A DNA stretch of 36,866 nt, taken from Bacteroidota bacterium (GTDB lineage Bacteria; Bacteroidota; Bacteroidia; Cytophagales; Cyclobacteriaceae). A program made the position numbers and the translations under genes. This document shows positions 8,768 to 17,184 of this stretch, in pieces. Numbering within the stretch: the stretch's first letter is position 1; every line of letters starts with the position of its first letter. The stretch spans positions 1-36,866 of the forward strand of contig JAEZGH010000218.1 in the NCBI GenBank assembly GCA_023417065.1. Reading direction: 5' to 3'. The notes under the pieces are model-generated. The model was not told the DNA's origin. It did no database searches and was given only the letters and a program-made list of their open reading frames with translations.

Positions 8768-8793
8768 GTCGGGATATCCGCAGACATCCCGAC
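8768..8793. terminator. Weak hairpin between two convergent genes
   Basis: gtcgggat (8768-8775) pairs perfectly with atcccgac (8786-8793), with a 10-base loop. It sits between the 3' ends of the methyltransferase gene and the plug-like protein gene, where a two-way terminator is expected, but it lacks a T run on either strand. Confidence 0.35.
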
Positions 8794-8802
8794 TTGGATG
8801 GG

Positions 8803-11193
8803 CTACTGAACTTCCTCGCGCCGAACTTCAAATGTTGTGGATGCACTGCCTGCCTTGCCTGAAGAAGTGATGCCCTCCAGTACCACCTGGTAGTGACCAG
8901 GAATATCCGATGTATAGAATTCAATTGTCTGTCTACCCTCGGCAGTTGTGGTCACGTATGGCTTCCAATGCAATAGGGTGCGCTGGTCCGGCATCCGGTT
9001 GTTGCGAGCTTTTGCATTGTCATACGATGGCGAATAGAATTCACGGTTCACCTGAAGCCCCTGATAGTCCATCACGACAGCCGGAGGTTTGATCTCATAG
9101 CCCGCAAGATCACCGGTATAGGTCGTGAAACTCACAATGCCCGGCGCACGAACGGGCCCAATGATATAATTCCGCATAACAACTTCAAGTTTTCTGATCT
9201 TGAGCGGATCAAACTTCATGAAGGTATTTAAATTCAGGACAGGAACACCATCGAGCAGAATAAGCGGATCGCCATCAAGAACTCCTCTTTTGGTGGCATC
9301 CAACACAATAAAATGGAAACCATCACGGCGCTTCCTGACCAGCACACCTGGAACGTATTCGCGCATAACCTCTTCGAGCACCGGGAATCTCGTATAATTA
9401 TCCAGGTAGTACACCTGATCTCCCACTCCATAAAATGCGGAACTATCTACCCGCGCCTTCACCGCGAGGCGATCCGCTTCGCGATAATGGATATCGTGAA
9501 CCTGCATGGCGAAGCTTCGCTCCTGCAGATTCTTCTTTACGGATGACGATATGCTGAATGGGCTGACACTCCAGGCACTATATGATTTGCTGAAGGGATC
9601 ATTAATCGAGAATTTATGTGTACTATCGGTACCTACAATCGGTTGTAGAATCAGTTTGCGTGACCCCCAGAAATCCTGAACTTCAAATGTAACATTGCCA
9701 TCCTGGTCACTTCTAGATCCATTCAAACCCACGAGCTTCGCGGGGCTCGACAAATACGAAAGCACATGCTGAACGGGCGTCCCATCGGCGCGCGTCACTT
9801 TCCCCGACACGATGTGAGTTCTCACCTCCGGCACAAATGCATACTTCCTGTCGCCTTTAAGTACCTCCTCCCACTTGAATCGTCGCCAGCCATGCGTGAG
9901 CATGAGATTATCAAGTACTTCGGCTACCTTCGGATCATCTGATAAATAATACGAGGGATTTTCAATTTCGCCCCTCAGGTCGGAAGACAGCAACAGGTAT
10001 GAAAGAATGTCCGACTGATCATTGCTACCGAGAGAGTCCAGCTTGAACACGGCCAGCGAGATGTCCGCGGACACAGGTTGTCCTCCCAGCATACTTCTAA
10101 CGTCGATAGAAACTTTGCGTCGGGTTGTGTACGATTTCTGATCCGCGGCAGTCACTAACTGGAGCGTCTGCTTCGGCCTGGTAAAGTACAGGCGCTCACA
10201 AACGGGCTGAAGCTTGTCGTTAAACACCGTGATATGGCTTATTCCTTCGGGAAGCTTCCTGCGATCTACGAAAAATTCAGCACTGCTATTGCCTGTAGGC
10301 CTCGCTTCCGCGTACACAACCATTTGGCGGCTGTGAACAAAGAGATACACCAGAGAACCCGATTGGATACCCTTTGCTGAAACGGATACCTTTAACTGAT
10401 CTGCAGACGAATCCGAGACGCTCATGACATAGCCTGCGGATGAAACTTCAGGAAGCGTGTGAGTGGTTTCCGCTCCGGTCTTGCCCACCATAATACAACG
10501 ATACGACCTGCCGGATTCTGGTGTAAAGTAAAAATGACCAAGATTAAACTTCAGCGGAGAAAAAGTCTGCAGTGTATCATTGTCTTCACCAAGAATGTAG
10601 CCCATGTAGTCTTCGCCTTCATCTACATTCGAAACTTTGAAAGCCACCTTGCTCCGCACGCCCGCGACCAGGTGACCGCCCTCAGGGAAGAAATCCACCT
10701 TAACACCTGGCTTTCGTTTTGTCACCACGGGCTCCGGCCTGACGAACGGATTGACAACGGTAATGTGCTTATGAAAAAAGTAGTCAGCCGGAAAATTCTT
10801 CATCCATTGGGTGTACGCGCGAACCAGGTAATTCCCGGAAGCGAGTGTCGCAGGAACAAAGACCGATCCATCGCCACCCTTTTCAGAAAGTTTCACTTTC
10901 ACCTGTGCCACGGCCTGATTTGAACCATCAAGAATTTCGATGTAGGCAACCTTACTGATGTTGGTCGGCGAGTGAAGAGTAGCGTCAACCTGGTAGACCC
11001 GGAAATACATCACCTCACCGGTAAGGTAAAACTCCCGATCTGTGTGCAGGTATAACTTTTCCTGCATACCGGATTGCCTATACGCATTAAAAGACCGCTT
11101 CAGCGAATCAAGTCCTTGCTGAGCCAATGCAATTCGGCTGTGCCCAAGGGACAGGACGATAAGGATCCAGATAGCAATGTTTTTCGTTTTCAT
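8803..11193 (-). CDS. Large periplasmic protein with MG2-like and TonB-plug-like regions
   Basis: A 796-residue protein with a signal peptide (about 1-24, ending ALAQ). The N-terminal part has the phrase EKLYLHTDREFYLTGEVMYFRVY (about 41-63, shown here only for its key residues), typical of MG2/macroglobulin-like beta domains. Near residues 610-710 a plug-like domain follows (FPVLEEVMREYVPGV, then LILLDGVPV and IRKLEVVMRN), like TonB-receptor plugs but with no beta-barrel after it. It is the last gene of the operon, 3 bases after a DUF4249 gene. Such proteins regularly accompany DUF4249 lipoproteins in Bacteroidota. They probably handle folded ligands at the outer membrane; the precise role is unknown. 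Confidence 0.75.
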   Translation of the reverse strand: MKTKNIAIWILIVLSLGHSRIALAQQGLDSLKRSFNAYRQSGMQEKLYLHTDREFYLTGEVMYFRVYQVDATLHSPTNISKVAYIEILDGSNQAVAQVKVKLSEKGGDGSVFVPATLASGNYLVRAYTQWMKNFPADYFFHKHITVVNPFVRPEPVVTKRKPGVKVDFFPEGGHLVAGVRSKVAFKVSNVDEGEDYMGYILGEDNDTLQTFSPLKFNLGHFYFTPESGRSYRCIMVGKTGAETTHTLPEVSSAGYVMSVSDSSADQLKVSVSAKGIQSGSLVYLFVHSRQMVVYAEARPTGNSSAEFFVDRRKLPEGISHITVFNDKLQPVCERLYFTRPKQTLQLVTAADQKSYTTRRKVSIDVRSMLGGQPVSADISLAVFKLDSLGSNDQSDILSYLLLSSDLRGEIENPSYYLSDDPKVAEVLDNLMLTHGWRRFKWEEVLKGDRKYAFVPEVRTHIVSGKVTRADGTPVQHVLSYLSSPAKLVGLNGSRSDQDGNVTFEVQDFWGSRKLILQPIVGTDSTHKFSINDPFSKSYSAWSVSPFSISSSVKKNLQERSFAMQVHDIHYREADRLAVKARVDSSAFYGVGDQVYYLDNYTRFPVLEEVMREYVPGVLVRKRRDGFHFIVLDATKRGVLDGDPLILLDGVPVLNLNTFMKFDPLKIRKLEVVMRNYIIGPVRAPGIVSFTTYTGDLAGYEIKPPAVVMDYQGLQVNREFYSPSYDNAKARNNRMPDQRTLLHWKPYVTTTAEGRQTIEFYTSDIPGHYQVVLEGITSSGKAGSASTTFEVRREEVQ

Positions 11194-11196
11194 GTA

Positions 11197-12381
11197 TCAG
11201 GGCCAGTATTCAGGTTTAACGAGAGTCCCTCCGCCATAGCGGCGACAGTCAAGACAGATAGGGGCAGATCTTGTATATCCAACAATATTGAAACCCATCG
11301 CGTCATAGATTGCATTGTAGAATATAGTTCCGGGATCCTCAAACTCAAGATCCGGAATCAGAACTGTGTCAACATCACAGAAGGGCTGCAAATAATTCAG
11401 GAACCCACGCGGGAGATCACTACGGTTAATGAAGATTCGTTTTTCTTCTACGGTTGACGCGCTGAAATAGCCGACCACCATATCATCCGAGGCATTCACC
11501 GCATGAATGTTACCGAAAACCTGCCCTGGCATCGGATCAAAAAGACCTCCCGTGCTTTCTGTCGTCTTATACAGGTTGAGCCAATACGTATATGCCTCTT
11601 CCGTCAGGCCATACTGTCTAACGTTAATAGAATAAAGGCGCGAAAGCTTGATCGAAGTCCGCGGTATATACCGTAACGGATAGTTTCGCAGAACATTGGT
11701 GCTCAGGTTTTGAGACGATCCTATCAAAATTTCAAAAGATGGATCTTCACGATAACATTGATAAATCTGTTCCGTCGGGGGACGGAAGATCATTTCTTTG
11801 TCAGCATCCATGTAATAGGTCGAGTACAAAGGGGCGTTGTATTCCCAGGTTTCGTCGTAGCGCCAGCGATAAAATCTACTGTTTTCACTTGACTCCTTCG
11901 TATTAACCAGAATCCGGACGTTTTCTCCCAAAATGTCCCATTCGAGGCTTTCGATGGGCGCTGCCTTTTCAACCGTCACAAAATCCGACTCGTATTTCTT
12001 TCCAGCACCGTTGTTTAGTCCGATCGTGAGCTTATACTGCTTGGAAGCATCGATTTCAAGGTTTTGAACAAGGTATGTTCCTGTGTCGTATCCCGGATAT
12101 TGATGAAGGTCTACCTGCTCTAGAATAATTTCATCACCCGATTCGGACTCTATTGCAACACGTGCGTTGCTGACTGCAGGATATTGCCTCCCTCCATTCA
12201 GGCTGATGGCACGACTGAGCTTAACAATCGCAGTGCGCCCTGTTGCGTCTATAAAGCCATCCACAACGAGAAAATTAGGATTGGATTCAACGCCCTCAAG
12301 TGTATAGGATTCGACACACGCCGCAACAATTACCGCGAACCCTATTATCAAAATCCATATTTTGTTTCGTACACTTTTCAT
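11197..12381 (-). CDS. DUF4249 lipoprotein (second copy)
   Basis: A 394-residue protein. A lipoprotein signal (hydrophobic stretch, then IVAAC) puts the lipid-bearing cysteine at about residue 22. The mature part starts with VESYTLEG and FLVVDGFIDATGR, and the C-terminus carries CLDCRRYGGGTLVKPEYWP; both are DUF4249 hallmarks also present in its neighbour at 12390-13541. The N-terminal third looks like an Ig-like beta domain. It probably sits at the outer membrane beside the TonB-dependent receptor, in a role like that of SusD for SusC, although it shows no SusD homology. It starts 8 bases after the preceding stop. Confidence 0.87.
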   Translation of the reverse strand: MKSVRNKIWILIIGFAVIVAACVESYTLEGVESNPNFLVVDGFIDATGRTAIVKLSRAISLNGGRQYPAVSNARVAIESESGDEIILEQVDLHQYPGYDTGTYLVQNLEIDASKQYKLTIGLNNGAGKKYESDFVTVEKAAPIESLEWDILGENVRILVNTKESSENSRFYRWRYDETWEYNAPLYSTYYMDADKEMIFRPPTEQIYQCYREDPSFEILIGSSQNLSTNVLRNYPLRYIPRTSIKLSRLYSINVRQYGLTEEAYTYWLNLYKTTESTGGLFDPMPGQVFGNIHAVNASDDMVVGYFSASTVEEKRIFINRSDLPRGFLNYLQPFCDVDTVLIPDLEFEDPGTIFYNAIYDAMGFNIVGYTRSAPICLDCRRYGGGTLVKPEYWP

Positions 12382-12389
12382 ATCAAATT

Positions 12390-13541
12390 TTATGGCCAGT
12401 ACTCCGGCTTTGTGGTAGTTCCTCCTCCGAAAATTCTACAATCAAGACAAGTCGGCGACGAAACCAAATATCTTCCCAAATACTGATCTATCAAAGGTAC
12501 ACCTTCCAGCAGGTGTTGAATCTGGTCTGCATCCAGCGTGTCGATTGGGCAGTAGCCCTGGCTGTACTGAAGATATCCCAACGGCAACTCGGAGCGACCA
12601 ATCCAGATGGTCTTTTCTTCCACCGTCGATCCGCTGAAATAGCCCACCACAACCTCCGATGGATCTGTTACGCTTTTGATATTCCCTATAACCTGTCCCG
12701 GCATCGGATCAAACAGCCCACCTGTGCTTTCTGTTGTCTTGTACAGATTCAGCCAGTAGGTATAAGCATCTTCTGTCAGTGCATACTGCCAAAGGTGAAG
12801 GTGATACCTCATACTTAGCTTCAGCGTCGTTCGGGGTAACGCCTGAACGATATAATTCCGAATGACATTTACAGAAAGATCTTGTGATGATCCGATCAGA
12901 ATGTTGTAGGCTGGATCCCTCCGATAGCAGGTGGTTATCCTTTCATCAGCTTTCCGTAGCCGCGGCCATCCATCGCTCATCACAAAACTTGACGTCAGTG
13001 GTGCTCTGTATTCAAATGTTTCGGCAAACCGCCATCGGTAGAAGTTAGTGGAATTCGTATTCGGAACCGTCGAAACGCGAATCTTAAGCGCATCGGATTC
13101 CGCGCTCCATTCCAGCGATTCAATCTGACCAGCCTGCTCTATTCTTACCGGATCTGATTCATATTGATTTCCATCGGAAAGCGTAACGTGTAGCTGATAA
13201 ACCTCCCCTACATTCACAGGAATACCATCAGCCGTGTAAACGCCTGTTTCATCCCTGGGAGATTCAGGCACAACTTCGTTTAATTGAAACCCGGATCCAT
13301 CTTCCGAGGTAATGAACACAACAGCTCCCGTTTCACCTTCAGGAGCATTGTCATCATTCAATGACGTTGACCGCGACAGCTTCACTGTGCATACTTTGTT
13401 CGTCGCATCAATAAAACCGTCAACAACCAGAAAATGCTGATCCCCGCCACCACCTTCAAGGGTATAGGACTCAATGCACCCCATAGGTAAGGCTACGATG
13501 AAAAGAAGTGGCAGGGCGGTATGACCGGGTTTGAAATACAT
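12390..13541 (-). CDS. DUF4249 lipoprotein (first copy)
   Basis: A 383-residue protein from the ATG at 13539-13541. The frame is open to 13589, but that would overlap the receptor gene and hide the signal peptide, and the chosen start gives a clean lipobox (VALPMGC). The sequence is clearly paralogous to the next gene: CIESYTLEG, FLVVDGFIDAT, ILIGSSQDLSVNVIRNY, AYTYWLNLYKTTESTGG and CLDCRIFGGG recur with small changes. The pair arose by tandem duplication. It begins 4 bases after the receptor stop, so translational coupling is likely. Confidence 0.88.
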   Translation of the reverse strand: MYFKPGHTALPLLFIVALPMGCIESYTLEGGGGDQHFLVVDGFIDATNKVCTVKLSRSTSLNDDNAPEGETGAVVFITSEDGSGFQLNEVVPESPRDETGVYTADGIPVNVGEVYQLHVTLSDGNQYESDPVRIEQAGQIESLEWSAESDALKIRVSTVPNTNSTNFYRWRFAETFEYRAPLTSSFVMSDGWPRLRKADERITTCYRRDPAYNILIGSSQDLSVNVIRNYIVQALPRTTLKLSMRYHLHLWQYALTEDAYTYWLNLYKTTESTGGLFDPMPGQVIGNIKSVTDPSEVVVGYFSGSTVEEKTIWIGRSELPLGYLQYSQGYCPIDTLDADQIQHLLEGVPLIDQYLGRYLVSSPTCLDCRIFGGGTTTKPEYWP

Positions 13542-13545
13542 CTTC

Positions 13546-16308
13546 TCAAAACTTGAAGTTGTATGTAATCGTAGGTATCGGACGCGCAAATATCGACAGC
13601 TTGTATCCCTTGATCTGACTTCCCTCCGTTACAAAAAATACGGAATATGGATTTGCCCTTCCCGTAAGGTTGTAGACAGCAAGAGTCCAGGAACTGTGAG
13701 CAAGCTTGCGCACCTTGTGATTCCCCTCGATGTTCATCGAGAAGTCCATCCGGAAGTAATCCGGAATCCGGTAACTGTTCCGGTCACCATACAACACACG
13801 TTCTGTTCCTTCAATCTGGTACTTTGCAATCGGCGGCGTAATCGGCCTGCCGGTATTGTAGACGACGTTCCAGGAAACGTTGAACCTTCGGCTGAACTTA
13901 TAGTTCGTGATCAGGTTCACGGCATGAGGCTTATCAAAACTGCTGGCATAATACTCGCCCCTGTTTACAATCTCGGAAGGGTTTTCGCCCGCTGACCTCA
14001 GAAAGGTTCGCGAATAGGTGTAGCTAACCCAGCCGTTGAACTTTCCCGACGATTTCTTCAGGAGTACTTCGACACCATACGCTTTTCCGTCCGCTTCGAT
14101 CACCTCCGTTTCAAGAGAGCCCGCATTGTCGAGCAGCGAAGCTCCATCCTTGTAATCCACCGTGCTTATAATAGTCTTGTAATATCCTTCGACGGATGCT
14201 TCGATCAGATTGCCCTTCAGATTCTTGTAAAGACCCAGCGAATACTGATCGCCAACCTGTGGCCTGATGTAGTTGTCGGCAAGTTTCCAGATGTCTGTCG
14301 GCGTCACCGCAGTTGTGTTGCTGAGCATCTGAATATACTGACGCATCCTGTTGTAACTTAGTTTTACGGATGCATTTGTTCCCAACCCGTATCGGATAGA
14401 GAGCCGTGGCTCCAGCCCATTGTATGACGCTATGGGTTTTCCCTTTCCGTAATATACTGTATCAATTACGTTGACCTTTTCACGCGAGCCTGCACCATAC
14501 GTGCGGATGTTCTTTTCACCGAGGTATTGATAGAGGGAATACCTTACGCCGGCGTATATCGTGAGGTTGGGATTAACTTCAAAGTTCTCACCAATGTATA
14601 CAGCGCTTTCGAGAGCACGCTCGTGTTCAAAAACCCGCTCCAGGCGGTTTGACTCCGTTCCCAGCGGCCTCGTATGACCCGGCGCAATGTGGTATCGCGT
14701 CACACTGATTCCGCCATTGAGCGTATGACGCGCATTCGGGAAGTAGTTCACATCAACCTTGCCCGTCATTTGTTTGATATCAAATTCCGTTTCGAAAGCT
14801 TCTGCAGGATTCAACTCACTTGAAACAGAATAGAAGTAGTTGCTGTATGACGCCGTGGCAACACCATATAATTTATTATTGATCACGCGCTTCCACTTGA
14901 GTGATCCGTTCCGGTCGCTATAGCGGTAAGTAGTATCCCCGTTGAGTTTGAACTGATCATTGCTGGCGTATGCCGAAGCATAGATCTGGTTCTCATCGTT
15001 AATCTTGTGCGACACGTTGGCCGTGATATCATAAAATGATGCCGTACTGCGATTGAATGACTCATTTTTCAGCTCACGCAGAATCCAGTTTGAATAGGTC
15101 GACCGAACACCCAGGATAAATGATGTCTTTTCCTTTATCAGTGGTCCTTCAATCGTAAATCGCCCGGTCACGGGACTGATACCTCCTGAGCCGGTGAACT
15201 TCTTCGTGTTACCCTCGCGACTGTGAACATCAAGTACCGAAGACAGTCTTCCTCCGTAGTCAGCCGTAATACCACTCTTATAAAGTTCAACATTCTTTAG
15301 CACGTCGGGATTGAACGTCGAAAAGAAGCCAAAAAGGTGTGATGGGTTATAGACGACAGCATCGTTGAAGAGAATAAGATTCTGATTCGTGGCGCCACCG
15401 CGAACGTTGAGGCCTACGGTTCCTTCGCCGACACTCTGCACGCCGGGCAACGCAAGTACGACTTTCATAATATCGGTTTCACCAAGAGCCAGGGGCATCT
15501 GGCGCATCGTGCGGATATCGAGCTTCTCAACACCCATTTGTACACCGGCAACGCGGGCATCGCGCTCCGACTCAATCACAACTTCTTTCAACGGAGTGAT
15601 CTCCTCCTCCAGCTCTATGTCCAGTCGTCCATTTGAATAAAGCATGACCTGTCTTACCGTGGGCTTCAACCCGATACTCTTGATCTTAACTTCATGCCGT
15701 CCTTTGGGGATCGTCAGCGAGTAGTGCCCAAACTGATCAGTACTTGCCCCCATCCAGGGGTTTTCAATAAAGACCGATGCGCCGATCACGGGTTCGCCGC
15801 TTGACTGTTCCCGCAGTGTTCCAATAAGTGTCGCCGTTCCCTCAAGGTTAGTCGTCTTCGCTCCAATAGAATAAAGTCTTGCTTCCGCGACACGTTGCTG
15901 TCGCTCACGCTTTTCATATTCTGAAAAATCAAACGCTACAGATTCTTTGGTTCGCCCCTCCTCTTCGTCCAGGAAAAAACCCGGGGGAAGCTCAGCCATT
16001 ACTTCCCGTTCATAGGTTATAAAAACCTGATTCTGGGCAGTCACCACAAATTTGAAAGCTGTGCCCTCAAGCACCTGCGTCAGCACTTCGTTTACATTCT
16101 TGTTTTTGAATGACGCGTCGACCTTCATGGTGTCGAGCTGTGCGGGGTTGTAATAGAAGGCATAGCGCGACTGTTGTTCCAGTGATTTTATGAATTGTTC
16201 AAAGGGAGCCTTCCGGAATTCACCCTCCAGCAGCGACGTGCGTTGTGAGAAGGAAGGGGTGCTGAGTAGTAGTCCGAAAACACAAACAGACCAGTAAAGA
16301 AATCTCAT
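13546..16308 (-). CDS. TonB-dependent outer-membrane receptor with STN and carboxypeptidase-like domains
   Basis: A 920-residue protein. After the signal peptide (about 1-21) an STN domain (about 30-100; FEQFIKSLEQQSRYAFYY) is followed by a CarboxypepD_reg-like beta domain (about 160-235; GEPVIGASVFIENPWMGAST), the plug (about 255-370; LNVRGGATNQNLILFNDAVVYN) and a 22-strand-type barrel ending in TITYNFKF, a terminal aromatic as usual for outer-membrane insertion. STN domains normally signal to FecR-like anti-sigma factors, but no fecI/fecR pair is adjacent. It should carry a TonB-energised substrate across the outer membrane together with the DUF4249 lipoproteins. The substrate is unknown. 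Confidence 0.93.
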   Translation of the reverse strand: MRFLYWSVCVFGLLLSTPSFSQRTSLLEGEFRKAPFEQFIKSLEQQSRYAFYYNPAQLDTMKVDASFKNKNVNEVLTQVLEGTAFKFVVTAQNQVFITYEREVMAELPPGFFLDEEEGRTKESVAFDFSEYEKRERQQRVAEARLYSIGAKTTNLEGTATLIGTLREQSSGEPVIGASVFIENPWMGASTDQFGHYSLTIPKGRHEVKIKSIGLKPTVRQVMLYSNGRLDIELEEEITPLKEVVIESERDARVAGVQMGVEKLDIRTMRQMPLALGETDIMKVVLALPGVQSVGEGTVGLNVRGGATNQNLILFNDAVVYNPSHLFGFFSTFNPDVLKNVELYKSGITADYGGRLSSVLDVHSREGNTKKFTGSGGISPVTGRFTIEGPLIKEKTSFILGVRSTYSNWILRELKNESFNRSTASFYDITANVSHKINDENQIYASAYASNDQFKLNGDTTYRYSDRNGSLKWKRVINNKLYGVATASYSNYFYSVSSELNPAEAFETEFDIKQMTGKVDVNYFPNARHTLNGGISVTRYHIAPGHTRPLGTESNRLERVFEHERALESAVYIGENFEVNPNLTIYAGVRYSLYQYLGEKNIRTYGAGSREKVNVIDTVYYGKGKPIASYNGLEPRLSIRYGLGTNASVKLSYNRMRQYIQMLSNTTAVTPTDIWKLADNYIRPQVGDQYSLGLYKNLKGNLIEASVEGYYKTIISTVDYKDGASLLDNAGSLETEVIEADGKAYGVEVLLKKSSGKFNGWVSYTYSRTFLRSAGENPSEIVNRGEYYASSFDKPHAVNLITNYKFSRRFNVSWNVVYNTGRPITPPIAKYQIEGTERVLYGDRNSYRIPDYFRMDFSMNIEGNHKVRKLAHSSWTLAVYNLTGRANPYSVFFVTEGSQIKGYKLSIFARPIPTITYNFKF

Positions 16309-16320
16309 CGTGCAGGTGCG

Positions 16321-17040
16321 TTAGAGTGTATCAAAATATTCCACGACATCAGAAAATGATCCGGGATTCTTTGAAGAGACCTTGATTTTATTCTTCCGTA
16401 TATAGCTGCGTACTTCATCTTTCTTATCGCCAACAAGCTTCAGCAGATCGCCCCTTCTGTTTACCCTGACGAATGCGTCACCGATGCGCGCATAAATACG
16501 CTTCCTCTCCCGGTAATAAAAAGTGATCTCCCTGTTTTCAATTTTCTCTTCAAATATTTTGAAATGCCTCACCAGAACGCCTGACTTTCCGGAGTACAAC
16601 ATCTGATAAAAGCCTTCCTGCGGCAGGCCGGCAAGTTGGTGTTTGCGGATGTGCACAAACCTGTCGCCGTTTATGGTAAATGAAGATACTCGCGCTTTGA
16701 CCAGCTGTATCTCCTGACCGTTCACCGGGTTTTCTACGATGACGTTATCGCCAGCCAGATCGTACAACAACGACACATCGCGATACCTTTCATCGTTGTA
16801 TGTAACCTCTCCGGGCAACCAATCCACCTGCAGATAAAACGGAAACTGAGTGTCATTGAACCTTGGTTGGGAATACTCGCTGCCATTGATGAGACCGGAG
16901 TGAATGGAGATAAAATCCTCATAGATTTTGACAGTATTCTGAGCTGCAACGCTCACAAAGGTGGTATCACTCACCGACTGCGCAAAGGCCGTCGAAACTC
17001 CGGATAATAATATCCCACAACAGATGACTTGTTTCAACAT
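16321..17040 (-). CDS. Secreted protein of unknown function, first gene of the receptor operon
   Basis: A 239-residue protein from the ATG at 17038-17040. The open frame reaches 17145, but only this start gives a signal peptide (MLKQVICCGILLSGVSTAFAQ). The mature protein is rich in alternating beta-type segments (YLQVDWLPGEVTYNDERYRDV; ITFYYRERKRIYARIG) and ends in a lysine-rich helix (KLVGDKKDEVRSYIRKNKIKV). I do not recognise the family. It lies 12 bases ahead of the receptor gene, in the place often held by a regulator of an STN receptor, but it shows no FecR, sigma or kinase features. Confidence 0.75.
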   Translation of the reverse strand: MLKQVICCGILLSGVSTAFAQSVSDTTFVSVAAQNTVKIYEDFISIHSGLINGSEYSQPRFNDTQFPFYLQVDWLPGEVTYNDERYRDVSLLYDLAGDNVIVENPVNGQEIQLVKARVSSFTINGDRFVHIRKHQLAGLPQEGFYQMLYSGKSGVLVRHFKIFEEKIENREITFYYRERKRIYARIGDAFVRVNRRGDLLKLVGDKKDEVRSYIRKNKIKVSSKNPGSFSDVVEYFDTL

Positions 17041-17127
17041 AGGCAGGTTGTACAGGTTGTAAAATAGTCGATTGATAACGAAGCCCCTATACCTTTTATG
17101 TAAAAGTAGCCAATACAACGGCTTATG

Positions 17128-17163
17128 AAAAGAAAAGGCCGCCAATGGATTTGACAGCCTTTG
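17128..17163 (-). terminator. Terminator of the pheT-rny operon
   Basis: On the minus strand aaaggctgtcaa pairs with ttggcggccttt (two G-T pairs) around a five-base loop, followed by tctttt. The stem spans 17134-17162 and starts 22 bases past the rny stop codon. It also separates rny from the receptor operon on the same strand. Confidence 0.88.
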
Positions 17164-17184
17164 TCTTAAAAAAGTTGTAATACG

